Positions 20,794 to 32,722 of a DNA stretch of 64,000 nucleotides are shown piece by piece. The stretch is from Stictocephala bisonia (lineage: Eukaryota; Arthropoda; Insecta; Hemiptera; Membracidae), in NCBI GenBank assembly GCA_035578905.1, contig JAQJVL010001214.1, positions 1-64,000 of the forward strand, written 5' to 3'. A model generated the notes under the pieces. The model searched no databases and was not told the origin of the DNA. It saw only the letters and a program-made list of their open reading frames with translations. The position numbers and the translations under genes were made by a program. The first letter of the stretch is position 1; each line of letters begins with the position of its first letter.

Positions 20794-21501
20794 ATGACAG
20801 TTTGTATTCAATGCAAAGAGGATATTCCGTTGGACGTAGATACTGCAATTTACAGTAAATGCAGTAATACCTATAATTTTGAATGTTCAGTCCTAAAAAT
20901 GAAATTATCTACTTGGAAATCTAAAAGTCAAAAGTGTAAAAATGAATGGGAATGCTCAAATAGTAAAACTGGAAAATCCAGAACACCAAGTGTCGACTCT
21001 GACCTAGAAGTTCTAGACTCCACTATCTCAACTTTAAAGAAATTCATTGAAGGTCTTTTTAAAAACATGAATTAAATCTTATTGCAAGATTAGATAGACA
21101 TTGTAGAGTTAGTTACACAATCAGAAGAAAGATTTCAGGATACACTGGATAAGATAAAGGCAATAGAAGAGAAAACAATAAGTTTAGAAAAAGACATGTC
21201 AGATATAAAAATAATGTTGAAAATGGAGAAACAATATGTTAGAAGTAAAAACTTTGTCATCGCGAGCATTCCACAAAAAGATAAAGAAGATGTCTGTGAA
21301 ATAGTTGTTAACCTTCTGCATTCAATGGATTTAGAAATAAAGAAAGAAGAAGTCACAGCACACAGACTACCCTCCAGTAATGGCCTAGCTCCTATAATTG
21401 TTCTATGCCTTGCAAGAGAAACTAGAGATTCCATTATTCGCAGGGCAAGGAAAATAAAACCTAAAGATTTAATGTTTATTAAAGATGCTTTCCCGGATTA
21501 G
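20794..21501 (+). pseudogene. LINE ORF1: PHD-like finger, coiled coil, RRM-like domain
   Basis: The start ATG at 20794 leads into 'VCIQCKEDIP', 'YSKCSNTYNFEC' and 'CKNEWECSN', a Cys-rich pattern like a PHD finger with some ligands replaced (a Tyr stands where one Cys is expected). After in-frame stops TAA (21073-21075) and TAG (21091-21093), the same frame continues as a coiled coil ('LDKIKAIEEKTISLEKD'). It then enters an L1-ORF1-like fold ('NFVIASIPQKDKED', 'VTAHRLPS', 'ARETRDSIIRRARKI'). ORF1 proteins bind the LINE RNA. Stops make it inactive as read. Confidence 0.78.
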
Positions 21502-21809
21502 GCTATCTAATTTAATGACCATTTAACTCCTTATTTCTCTGAGCTGATGGCCAAGGCTAACTAAGCTAGACGCAGTTAATCATATAAATACATCTGTTTG
21601 AATGGAAGTAGGATCGTGGTTAAAAAAGACAACTTATCAAGAGCTATACAAATAGTCAACCATAAAAACATCAAGAAAATAACTTAGTTATATTAAATGT
21701 CACAAAATAGCACATTTTACTCTTTTGGTATATGGATCATGTTCCCAAGTTTATCATCGATACAGATCAGAGAACTCTTAAATAAAACATTAAAATATAT
21801 TAACAATAG

Positions 21810-22026
21810 AAACAAACTTAGATTTAGAACAGATTCATTTAGAACTAGATAGAAATTTTCAATCATGTGATAATTGGATAAATTTTGATACATTCATAAA
21901 ATCAAGGGACATTTTATGTGATCTTAATATAATTTCTACCAATATAAAAAGTTTAAGAAAACATTGGGATACTTTTATAGTTTCTATTGATTCAATTAAT
22001 TATGAGGAATTATCCTGTAGTCTATG
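21810..22026 (+). pseudogene. LINE endonuclease N-terminal fragment
   Basis: The frame encodes 'DLNIISTNIKSLRKHWDTF', the opening of an apurinic-like endonuclease domain (compare LNIRSL- in CR1/Jockey elements). It is cut off shortly after 'SINYEELS' by a foreign insert. The matching downstream half resumes near 23990. Confidence 0.7.
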
Positions 22027-22292
22027 AGGAATGGGCAGAGTAAGGTAAAGAAGGAGGTTGGCCTCTCCTTTAAAAAAGAAAAGTTATAGAAAGTAATACT
22101 TAATAGTGCTATCAGGGATTAAGGGGAGCACGCTGTGAGTTAGGCTCTAATGTTAATTATATGGGGAAACAAGCTACTATACCGATACCAATATCTCTGA
22201 AAATATTTGAGATATTCATCTGAAATTTTTTTTGTGCTTTTATACATGTAAGCAAGTAAAACCATGCAGTATAGTTAATTTATAACAAGTCA

Positions 22293-23260
22293 TTAACCCT
22301 ACAGTGGACGGGTAGAAAAAAGGTATGTGGATGGACGGGCGGGGTCTAACAGACCCACAATAAAAAACACTTTTTTTCAATTTAAAATGTATTATTCACA
22401 CAAACTATGATATTTTTTGAATTACAGACAATATTTGAGCAATACTAACTAGTTATTAAATTCATCTGTTACTTCTATAAAATAAATAAAAACATATACT
22501 TAAGTTTTACACATTTTTACAAAAAATATTTAAAAAACACTTAAAAATACTATTTGAATTAATTTTAGATTTATAGTACGATTTTGATTATAGATAATAG
22601 TCACAAAAAAGAAATGTAATAATACTAAAAATATATAATGAATGGTTTTCTTATTTCAAAGTCTTGAATTTTGTCATTTATGAAATGAAGATCTTACTCT
22701 GCACTGCAGTCTTCGCACACCGTATATGCATGTAAAAGGCATAGCCAGACTTTACATTGCTTACAAAAATACTTTCAGTGGCATGATCACTATGTTGCTC
22801 AAAGTCTGAATCAGCATCCGAGTCATCAATTTCACTATCAATATATTCTTGTAAAAATCTATCGATTTCACTACTGCGATCAACATATTCACGGTTCATA
22901 ATGCTGAGTCGTTAAAATCAGTTATTTAAAACATTAACTTAGTAATTATTAAAATTCAAAACTCCTAACATGGCACATTACGATTTACAAGCACATAAAA
23001 CATAAAAAATGCAAATGACTGAAGGCAAAAAACAGGCACATAAACAGACGGGCTGAGTCTACTGGGCCCCAACGCATTTCGCTTCACTGCCACAAGTGAA
23101 CTAACGCTTGGGGCGTAGTGACAGTGAACTCATAGCACTCTGTAGGGAGATTCAGGAAGCTATAGGCCACACCAGCCTGCTCTGCAGATGTGACCTTGAG
23201 CACTCATCAAAAATAAAACATCTGGGTCTCACAGACCCAGCCCGTCCATTCTAGGGTTAA
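22293..23260 (-). mobile_element. internally deleted piggyBac-like element
   Basis: TTAA at 22293-22296 and 23257-23260 flank ends CCCTACAGTGGACGGG (left) and CCCTAGAATGGACGGG (reverse complement of the right). Near each end is a dyad of the type GGTCT-ACAGACC (about 22346-22361 and 23225-23240). The 968 bp interior keeps only a short minus-strand frame. It is a deletion derivative mobilised in trans. Its terminal sequences differ from those of the element at 356. Confidence 0.9.
22678..22899 (-). pseudogene. piggyBac transposase remnant (acidic N-term fused to C-term)
   Basis: A 73-codon frame. The first 45 residues are acidic ('SEIDDSDADSDFEQHSDHA'), like piggyBac N-termini, and the last part is Cys-containing ('HIRCAKTAVQ'), like the C-terminal zinc domain. 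The whole catalytic core is missing. It reads as the junction of an internal deletion within the 22293-23260 element. Confidence 0.6.
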
Positions 23261-23514
23261 AAAAATAAAATTATTTTAAATTTATGTTTACTATTTTTAT
23301 CATGTATAACTTAAAATAAAAATATTTACACAGTTAAAATTGAAGATAATATTACATAGTTGCATCATTCTACTCACCAAACTGCCAGGAACAACTGGTG
23401 AAAATGTCAAGTCTCTATTCCTAATAGTTTCTATGGAAACGGTACCTAAACTCTAAAAAACTAAACTTTCGGGAAATTGAACTTAAACACGAACACTATC
23501 ACTGATGCACTAAA

Positions 23515-23935
23515 AACCTCCTGGAATGTATTCCACACAGTCACTGTCTTCTAGTTTCCTTTTTGTTAGTCTTCTTCTGACTCTTTTCTTTTTATTTTCC
23601 TCCTGCACTTCTCTGTCAGCTTTTTTTATCCGGTTTTGGTCGATTCTGGTTAGGCCGTCAATCATAAACTTTCCTGGGTTGATTCCCATGCGCTCCAAAA
23701 CATTAGCCTTAGCTATTGATCCATCATTGAAAGTAATTACAAAGTCAGTTACTCCAAGTTTGAGAGTTTTAATGCCTACAAAAACAGTCTTTGGGAGCCT
23801 TTGCCATATAACGCTATTAAAACTCTCGTTTGGGTTTTCCCATGTAGGCAGCGTTTCAGAAGTTCTGGCTCCGACAAATCCTCAAATATGGGTTTTATTT
23901 TCTCCATCACTGGCACGAATACATGCATCTTAGCA
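23515..23935 (-). pseudogene. second Mutator-like transposase C-terminus
   Basis: The minus strand reads 'MEKIKPIFEDLSEPELL' and 'KRCLHGK'. After a frameshift near 23845 it continues 'NPNESFNSVIW', 'PKTVFVGIKTLKLG', 'FNDGSIAKANVLERMGI' and a basic tail ending 'EYIPGGF'. The NPNES-N--IW and CLHGK motifs match those of the 19194-19940 frame, but the two proteins are clearly different families. The N-terminal and catalytic parts are absent. Confidence 0.82.
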
Positions 23936-23989
23936 TTTATTAGTCATAATATATGTATAAATTACTTAGACAGTACACTGGTTGTGTGA

Positions 23990-25980
23990 AAACAAAGAAC
24001 TTTATCATGTTGGAAGATATTAATATATGTTATCCTAATGGATTATATGGTTCTGATGTCTATCTTGATATTTTATACACATATGAACTTTTAAATACCA
24101 TTAAGAAACCTACCAGAGTAGAATTTTATAACAATAATCTGGTATCTAGTTGTTAAGATCATGTAAACATAAGGTTGTCAAATTACAGTTATGAGGCTTA
24201 TATAATAGAAGATAAAATAGCTGCCCATTATTGGACAGGACTGGTAATTAGTTTTAATAAACCTAAATTAGGTGTCAATATAAATGAAGTAAAAAGTCAT
24301 TAGTTCAAACAAAGTAAATGTTGCAATTAGGCAGGAAAACTGGTGGCCTGTTTTAGATCTGAATAGCCCACTGATATATATACAGTGAGATTGTAACAAA
24401 ATTTACAAATATGTATGATAAATCAAAGGTACAAATAAGATGTAAACTTAACAAAAGGAATCCTTGGATGTCTAATGAAATTAGAGAAATTATAGATCAT
24501 AAGAATGTTGTATTGAGACAGCTTAAGAGAGATAGGTTTAATTTAGATTTAAGAAATAGATTTAAGAATGTTACACATTTTTTAACAAATAAAATTAGAA
24601 AAAGTAAGAATGATTATTACTTGATAATGTAAAAGACACAAAAATGTGCTGGAATATTATAAATGAGACTATTAACAAAAAAACAAAAAAAGCCTACTGT
24701 ATTATACAAAATTAAAAATAACTTCAAGATTGAGAGTGATATTGAACTATTTAGATTATCAAATAGTTATAATGAGAGTTTTCACAGAACTACCCAAAAC
24801 ATAATAACAGAAATGACAGGGGAGAAATTTGATCTAGATGACAAATTTTATGAGGGTAATTATAATGTAGAAAGTAAAATTAGTATGTTACTTAAGCCTA
24901 TGAGTAATGAAATGCTGCCATCAGTGTTAAGTAAAATAAATATTAGATCATCAGCAGGTCCAGATGGTATCCAACCACAGAACATTAAAAATAATATAGC
25001 CTATTTAAAATTAGCATTAATTCATTTATTTAAAAGAATCGTAAACACTGGAAACATACCTAATGAGATGAAATTTTCATTCATTAGGCCTATTCATAAG
25101 AGGGGAAGTGTACAAGACCTAAATTGTTATAGGCCTATTGGTTCAATTTCTGTGATCTCCAAAATACTTGAACATTACATTAATGAACAGCGGAGTAGAT
25201 ACTTAACTGATGATAAAATGATAGGTAAATCAGTTCAGTTTTATTCCTGGTAGGTCTACTATTGATCTGTTGGAGGTGTTAACAAATTGCATTAATAGGT
25301 CACTTCATGAAAACAAATTTGTGATTGCTGTAGCAACGGACCTTACAAAAGCTTTTGATGTGGTAAATTATAAAATCATGTTTTAAAAATTAGAACAAAT
25401 GGGCATTTGTGGCAGATCGTTGACGCTGTTTATAAATTATTTTAAAGATAGAAAAGTATGCACTTCTATTGGGCATATTGTTAGTGACAGTATCAGTCAG
25501 GAGTGTGGCCTAATTCAAGGTAGTTTTATCTCACCTACTCTATTTAATATAAATTAAATGATAAATATATTTATTTATTTATAAAAAAATATATTTTTAT
25601 AAAAAATGAATAAAAGGGTACTTTATTATATTTATCATTTAATTTATTAAAATAGTAGCCCTAAAGTGAACTAGTTTATACATCTATTTAATATATATGT
25701 CTGTAATCTGCCTTATTTAAAGAAACAGTAAAATACTACAATATGCAGACGACAATATTATATTCACTACACATATGATTTAATAAGAGGTAGCAACATT
25801 GTACAGCAGGAATTAGATCTTCTAATTAAGTATTTTTTTAATAACGCCATAAAAATAAATGTAAGAAAACTGCAGCCATAATATTTTAAAATCCTAGGAT
25901 TGATATTAAGGTGCAACAAGATTTATACAAACTGAACTGTCTTAGTCATAGATGTTTTAGGGGTGGGCCTGATTGATCAT
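23990..25980 (+). pseudogene. LINE endonuclease end and reverse transcriptase, degenerate
   Basis: Endonuclease end: 'EDINICYPNG', 'LDILYTYELLNTIKKPTRV' and 'DHVNIRL'. Linker: 24411-24632 ('RNPWMSNEIREII'). RT: 24663-25253, with 'MLPSVLSKINIRSSAGPDGI', cited as SSAGPDGI, then 'LIHLFKRIVNTGNIPNEMK', 'FIRPIHKRG' and 'NCYRPI'. It continues in other frames through 'DLTKAFDVV' (about 25330-25365), 'SPTLFNI' (about 25530-25549), and 'LQYADDNIIF' near 25737-25766. Many stops are present. It is the downstream half of the LINE whose ORF1 begins at 20794. Confidence 0.8.
25552..25682. mobile_element. 131 bp hairpin insert with 13 bp target duplication
   Basis: The LINE RT reading 'TLFNI' is interrupted. 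TCTATTTAATATA occurs at 25539-25551 and again at 25683-25695, where the RT reading resumes. The insert begins with a perfect 21 bp inverted repeat (25549-25569 and 25627-25647, ATAAATTAAATGATAAATATA and complement) around a 57 bp AT-rich loop, followed by about 35 bp of unique sequence. A 13 bp duplication suggests target-primed or staggered-cut integration. No family is recognised. Confidence 0.7.
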
Positions 25981-27910
<1,930 letters not shown>

Positions 27911-28024
27911 GTGTGTATATGTTTCACATATAATTGTAACACCCATAGTTGTAAAGAAATTATTATAGTTTTTCTCTCAATTAGCCTTGAGCTAGAGAGA
28001 TAAATATAAATTACACATATTTTT

Positions 28025-29155
28025 TTACTTACTCCCATGGCCACACAGCCACACATATCTAAGAAGATATTTGGCCGCACCAACAAAGCCCCTCCATCTG
28101 TCTCTATCTTCCGCGTCTTCCTCGGTCACTCCCAATCGCTCCAGGTCTCCCTTCACTTGTTTCCACCACCTTTGCCGTGGTCTTCCTCTCAGTCTTCTTC
28201 CTTCGGAATTCCTCATTATAACTTGTTTCAAATTATGATTCTCCTCTCTTTTTAAAACATGTCCAGGCCATCTAATCCTTCTGCATTTAAATTCACAAAC
28301 TACATCTGTGTCCTTGTAAAGTTCTCTCAACTCCCTGTTGTGTCTCCTCCTCCACTCTCCTTCTTCAAAAATTGGCCCATAAATTTTTCTGAGGATCTTA
28401 TTTTCAAAGACAATTAGTTTCCTTTCTACCTTTTTATTGAGTTTCCATGTTTCAGCTCCATAGAGCAATACTGGACTGATGATTGTTTTATATATTCGAA
28501 TTTTGGTTGTTTGTGACAGTAATTTTGAAGACATAAGTTTGTTGCATGCGTAGAAACATCTGTTTGCAAGATTTAGCCTATTTTGTATTTCTATTTCATC
28601 CTTGTTTTCTCTAGACATTACAACGCCTAAATACTTAAAAGAATCTACCTTTTCAAATTCATGGCCTTCTACTTGGAGAATGTCTTGATTTATGTTAATT
28701 GGATTTCTGGCAAATTGCATATATTTGGTTTTTTCATCTTTTACTTTTAGACCTAATTGTTCTGCTTCTTCTATGAATAATTTTGTTAGCTGCCGTACAT
28801 CTTCTAAATTTTCTGCAAAAATTACTACATTATCTGCGAATGCCAGTACGTTAATTTTGGAGCCAATTGTTATTCCTTCATCCATTTTTGCTACTTTTTG
28901 GAGAGCTTCTTCTATCACTAGGTTGAAGAGGATTGGGGAAAGTCCATCACCCTGTCTTACACCTGCATTGATTTTGAAGGGTTCCGAAACTCTTCCATTT
29001 ACTTGTACTGAGCCTGTGGAGTCCGTCGTACATGTTCTAGCAAGATTTATCAGCTTTATTGGAATCCCAAACTTGTCCATCTTTTTCCACAGTCTCTCTC
29101 TATTTAAACTATCATATGCTTTTTGGAGATCAATAAATATTACAACAAATCTTTA
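28025..29155 (-). pseudogene. RTE-like reverse transcriptase, C-terminal two thirds
   Basis: From 29080 a 351-codon frame contains 'GVRQGDGLSPILFNLV', the catalytic box 'LAFADNVVIF' (FADN, where FADD is usual), 'KYLGVVMSRE' and 'LLYGAETWKL'. The C-terminal DNA-binding tail has 'RRIRWPGHVLKREE' and 'GRPRQRWWKQV'. Earlier RT motifs continue upstream in other frames ('DLQKAYDSLN' type near 29115-29135). Asn in place of the second catalytic Asp would disable the enzyme. Confidence 0.85.
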
Positions 29156-30044
29156 TTAAACTCCCAGTACTTCGATATAATTTCTTTAAGAATAAATATT
29201 TGATTCGTTGTGGACCTGCCTTTCATAAAACTTGCCTGATGATCTAGGATTAATTCACATGTATACTCTTTAATACAACTTAATACTATCTTAGATAAAA
29301 CTTTATAAGGTATGCTAAGGAGTGAGATGCCTCTAAAATTACTTCACTCTTCTTTCTCTCCTTTCTTGTGTATGGGAACAACTATTGCTTCTCTCCAGTC
29401 ATTTGGTATATCTTCTCTTTCCCAGATTATTTTTATTAATTCCCATAGCTTGTCTCTAACTATATCTCCTCCCTTCTTTAGAAGCTCTGCAGGTATTTCA
29501 TCCCTACCAGGGGCTCTATTGTTTTTTAAGCTTTAACTGCTGCTTCGACTTCTTCTCTGGTTGATGTTTCTACTTTTGGCTGTACATGATAGTATATATC
29601 TTCGTTATCCTCGTCTGTTGCGATGTCCACATTTTACAGCTCACAAAAATATTCTCTCCATCTTTCTATAACTTGCTGAGTCTCAGTTACTACAATTCCC
29701 ACTTTGTTCTTCACACCACATGGATTCGGAGTGAATCCTCTTTTAAAAACCTTACTTTTTTATAAAACTCTCTTGCATTGTTTGCTGTGCGTTCTTGTTC
29801 TGCTTTTTCAATCAAGCTGTTTATGTACCTTCTTTTCTTCTTTCTCAATACCCTGCTTGTTTCTCGGTTTATCTCTTTGTATCGTTCTTTATCCTCTATG
29901 GAATTGCTGTTTATCCAGGTCCTCTTCTTCTCCCTTCGCTCTGTTACATTTAGTTCACATTCCTCATCAAACCAGGGTTTTTTGTTGGTTCTTTTCTTTT
30001 TCCCACAGACTTCTTTTGCTATTTCGATTATATTTTCCGATTGT
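29156..30044 (-). pseudogene. RTE-like LINE, RT N-terminal part and linker
   Basis: This part is degenerate but readable on the minus strand: 'VCGKKKRTNKKPWFDEECELN', cited by KKPWFDEECELN, then 'TWINSNSIEDKERYKEI' and 'YINSLIEKAEQERTANNARE' at about 29760-30010. Lower down lie GRDEIPAELLK-like (about 29460-29510) and IPNDWREAIVVPIHKK-like stretches (about 29360-29420). Several stops and frame changes are present. It joins the endonuclease across the insert at about 30045-30612. Confidence 0.75.
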
Positions 30045-30220
30045 GCGACATAAAGTCCAAATCAAGAAGTCTAAACCGAAAAGTCCAAGACAAAAAGTCC
30101 AAAAGCTGTAACAGCCAATACCTAAAAGTCTAAGCAAAAAGTCCAATACTTGTTATTTTGAGCTTATTTTTATTTTGAACTTATTTTTATTTCAAAATGG
30201 TGCTTATTGAAGTAAGCAAC

Positions 30221-30246
30221 TAACCTAACCTAACCTAACCTAACCT
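30221..30246 (-). repeat. interstitial (TTAGG)5 telomere-like run
   Basis: Five units of TAACC on the + strand, i.e. TTAGG on the minus strand, the ancestral insect telomere repeat. It sits directly before the 22 bp minisatellite, inside the insert at about 30045-30612. Confidence 0.85.
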
Positions 30247-30249
30247 GCG

Positions 30250-30458
30250 GTAGATCACAGCTGCTACCCAGGTAGATCACGGATGCTACCCGAGTAGATC
30301 ACGGCTGCTACCCAAGTAGATCACGGATGCTACCCGAGTAGATCACGGCTGCTACCCAAGTAGATCACGGATGCTACCCGAATAGATCACGGCTGCTACC
30401 CAAGTAGATCACGGATGCTACCCGAGTAGATCACGGCTGCTACCCAAGTGGATCACGG
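30250..30458 (+). repeat. 22 bp minisatellite with a 44 bp alternating period
   Basis: About 9.5 copies of GTAGATCACGG-TGCTACCC-A. Units alternate between GGATGCTACCCGA and GGCTGCTACCCAA, giving a higher-order 44 bp period. Copies are nearly identical within each class. Confidence 0.9.
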
Positions 30459-30545
30459 TTTATTCTCAAAGCTTAATAAACCGTATATTTTATTTTCTCA
30501 AAATAGTTTATTCTCAAAATTATTTTGAGAAAATAATAGATTTTC

Positions 30546-31575
30546 TCAAAATAATTTTGGACCTAATAGGTTTGGACCTTCCGGGTTGGATTTTTTGGTT
30601 TGGACTTTTTGTCCTCCAACCATATTTTCCTTAAAGCCGTTCCAGTTTTTATTTACATCTTCCTCTTCTATTTGAAGGTCTTGTAGAACTTCAAACCTGT
30701 TCTGCAGTTTCAGCTTAAATTCACTTGTTACTTGTTTGTCTTTTAGTTTTCCTGTGTCTATATCTGCATTACAACTTTTTTCTTTTCTTTTCTGAATCGC
30801 TATTCTTTGGGCTATTTTGACTAGAACCAGTGAGTGATCTGTCCCACATTCTGCTCCCCTAACACTTCTTACATCTATTACGCTACTTTTGTGGCGTTGA
30901 TCTACTAAAACATGGTCTATTTGGTTTCTTGTATTGCCGTTTGGAGATGTCCATGTGTATTTATGGATATCTTTTCTTGGGAACATTGTGCTGGATATTT
31001 TGAAGTTGTTTGCTAGGGCAAAGCTAGCAAGTTGAGTCCCGTTGTCATTTGAGTCCTGGTGTAAACTCTCCTTTCCTATGGCTGGTTTCCAAATGTCTTC
31101 CCTACCTACTTTAGCATTTGCATCCCCTAAAACAATTTTCATATCATAACTTGGTAACTTTTCCACCTGTTCTTCTAGAAGTTCATAAAAATTGTCTTTT
31201 TCATCATCTTCAGCTTCTTCTGTGGGTGCATAAAAGCTGACTAGAGAGATATTTTAAAATTTTCCTCTTAACCTAATATTGCACACTCTATTGTCTTTGG
31301 CACCAAAGTGTATCACAGATTCAGCAATTCTCTTATTTACAGCAAAACCTACTCCCCATAACATCTATTATCCTCACAGCCACTTTAGTAAACAAGATAT
31401 TTCTTAGTGTTAATCCTTCCTGCCAAAGGCCACCTTGTTTCTTGTAAAGCTACAACATCCATGTCGTATCTTACTAACTCCTGTGCCAGAATGTCACTAG
31501 CTCCAGGTTTGCTAGGCTTCTTACGTTCCATGTACCAAATCGTAACATTTTTGGGCATTTCCGAGTCATTATTCT
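30546..31575 (-). pseudogene. RTE-like LINE endonuclease domain
   Basis: From about 31575 the minus strand reads 'FGTWNVRSL', 'DMDVVALQETRW' and, in another frame, 'NRVCNIRLRGKF' and 'FYAPTEEAEDDEKDNFYELL', cited by FYAPTEEAEDDEKD. The long frame 30546-31166 contains 'IVLGDANAKVGRE', 'NDNGTQLASFALAN', 'YTWTSPNGNTRNQIDHVL' and 'GTDHSLVL', the last two being the N-x-I-D-H and D-H active-site regions of apurinic-like endonucleases. The domain nicks target DNA to prime reverse transcription. The last 25 codons of the frame are insert sequence, not LINE. Confidence 0.85.
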
Positions 31576-31640
31576 TTTATTCCGTTCATTTTCCGAGGCT
31601 TTTTGTTGGTGATGCATAACAATTGTATTTCACAGGGCGG

Positions 31641-32069
31641 GTTGTCAGCCCAGCGCCCAACTCCCAACCTGGAGGACCAGGGGTTTGCTATCGTAGTCGC
31701 CTTCTCCTAGGTTAGCTTCTTCCACTACAGCTCTGAGATCCTAACCTAACCTCGGTTTTATATCAAAAGTTACCTTCTCCTAGCCTTTGAGTACCCAAAC
31801 CCTATCGTACAAGGCAGTACGGGCAGTGCTTATTTTATGGCACTTCCTCGCCATGACACAGCACTATCATCGGGCTCTTGTGGACTTAGTTGAGTGTGAT
31901 CCCGCCACGGATCACCCCCCACACCTTCTAGGTGCTGCCGTTTATACAAATACAAGTAATAAATATATTTGAATTTGAAATTTTTTTTAATCAGATAATT
32001 GAATTTCATACAATGCTAATGACTATATTTAAAAACAATGTTATTGTCTGATCATTCTTTTTGTCATAG
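31641..32069 (+). other. LINE 5' flank and intron end, no gene
   Basis: 31641-31960 is relatively GC-rich ('CCCAACCTGGAGGACCAGG' type) and may be the 5' untranslated region of the antisense LINE. It ends in AATAAATATATTTGAATTTG near 31955-31975, which looks like a 3' tail on the + strand, so a separate small element is possible. The remaining bases are intron, with acceptor TCATAG at 32064-32069. Confidence 0.45.
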
Positions 32070-32231
32070 GTTGCTCTTGTTAAATGGACTGAAGAAGTTG
32101 GGTTGGCTTTAGAAAAAAGAGATTTGGTTTCATTACAGCTCCGAACACCTAGTAATAAAATATTGGATTTTTCTATTCTCCAAGTATTTCCTTTCACTTC
32201 GGAAACCAAGCGCATGGGCATTATTGTAAAA
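32070..32231 (+). CDS. ATP9A/B: P4-ATPase ATP9-like, N-domain exon
   Basis: Fifty-four codons, phase 0 at both ends. It starts '[19 protein letters not shown]', directly continuing the SPDE of the previous exon, and ends '[18 protein letters not shown]'. 'FTSETKRM' is the conserved N-domain motif near the ATP pocket in P4-ATPases. The donor is AAA|GTAAGT at 32231/32232, a consensus site. The following intron is 29 kb, the longest in the window. Confidence 0.95.
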
Positions 32232-32435
32232 GTAAGTTATTATAATGTACTTTAGTTGATCTTGATACGTATGAAGTATTTCTTCACCTTAGAAATATGT
32301 AAAGCTAAACATAAGAGATCTTGGTTTAAATTCTTGTAAAACCAATAATAATAATAATAATAATGCAATGCATATTTTTATTACTATCCACAAACTAATT
32401 AGTATATTGGAGAGATAGGACTTAAGCAAATTTAC

Positions 32436-32659
32436 CTTAGAAGACAAGTTCACTAACACCAGAGTAGTAGTAACATATACACAAAAGAATCACATAATCA
32501 CAAATTTTCAGTACCACTGGCACTTTCTTCAGGTGATGAATTCACCATCTCTCTCTACTCACCTGAAGAAAGCGCTAGTGGTACTGAAAATGTGTGATTA
32601 TGTGATGCTTTTTTGTATATATTACTACTACTCTAGTGTTAGTGAACTTGCCTACTAAG
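32436..32659. mobile_element. foldback (long inverted repeat) element
   Basis: Two arms of about 100 bp face each other: the left starts CTTAGAAGACAAGTTCACTA at 32436, and the right ends TAGTGAACTTGCCTACTAAG at 32659. The loop around 32540-32565 contains CACCATCTCTCTCTAC. Arms differ by scattered substitutions. There is no coding capacity. The whole unit would fold into a near-complete hairpin. Confidence 0.82.
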
Positions 32660-32722
32660 TAGTGGTGTGCGAGTAGTCATTTTTGAGTTCGAGTCGAGTA
32701 GTTGGTATTTTTTTTGAGTATC
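32585..32722 (+). repeat. 138 bp perfect direct repeat (source copy)
   Basis: This segment spans the right arm of the foldback element and the hAT left end. It is identical, base for base, to 35315-35452, where the same composite interrupts LINE sequence. The offset is exactly 2730 bp. Confidence 0.95.

Larger units (their letters stand above)
22119..23945 (-). mobile_element. Mutator-like element remnant inside the LINE
   Basis: The low-coordinate edge has TTAAGGGGAGCACG (22119-22132), reminiscent of the TTAAGGGGG ends of the Mutator-like element at 18894. A minus-strand transposase C-terminus is at 23515-23935, where the remnant is truncated against LINE sequence. A deleted piggyBac-like element is inserted within it at 22293-23260. 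The right edge is estimated from where LINE coding resumes. Confidence 0.5.
20790..25980 (+). mobile_element. LINE (CR1-like) with PHD/RRM-type ORF1, interrupted
   Basis: Plus-strand LINE remains in order: ORF1 (20794-21501), endonuclease start (about 21810-22026), a foreign insert (about 22119-23945), endonuclease end (about 23990-24250), then RT (24411-25255 and onward), with a YADD box near 25743. Frame breaks are numerous. A second small insert interrupts the RT at 25552-25682. The 3' end is not sharply visible after about 25980. ORF1 with a PHD-like finger is known in CR1-like elements. Confidence 0.82.
30045..30612. mobile_element. unclassified insert with AAGTCCAA ends and satellites
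   Basis: LINE coding stops at about 30612 and resumes at about 30044. The insert has repeated AAAGTCCAA-type motifs at its left (about 30050-30105) and the inverted form TTTGGACTTT at its right (about 30560-30610). It also contains a short telomere-like run, a 22 bp minisatellite, and palindromes of the type TTCTCAAAATTATTTTGAGAA (about 30500-30560). There is no coding capacity and the target duplication is not resolved. Confidence 0.6.
28025..31640 (-). mobile_element. RTE-like LINE, near full length, interrupted
   Basis: The minus strand reads from an N-terminal endonuclease start near 31560 ('FGTWNVRSLANLE') through the endonuclease (30546-31166), a linker (about 29750-30040) and RT (about 28025-29150). 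A foreign insert with satellite DNA breaks the linker at about 30045-30612. The protein type is the single-ORF endonuclease-RT often annotated in insects as craniofacial-development-protein-2-like. It lies antisense within an ATP9 intron. The GT array lies 115 bp beyond its 3' end. Confidence 0.85.

Noticed and set aside
32345..32364. Short (ATA)n microsatellite
   Set aside because: About seven units, common in AT-rich DNA, no further significance.
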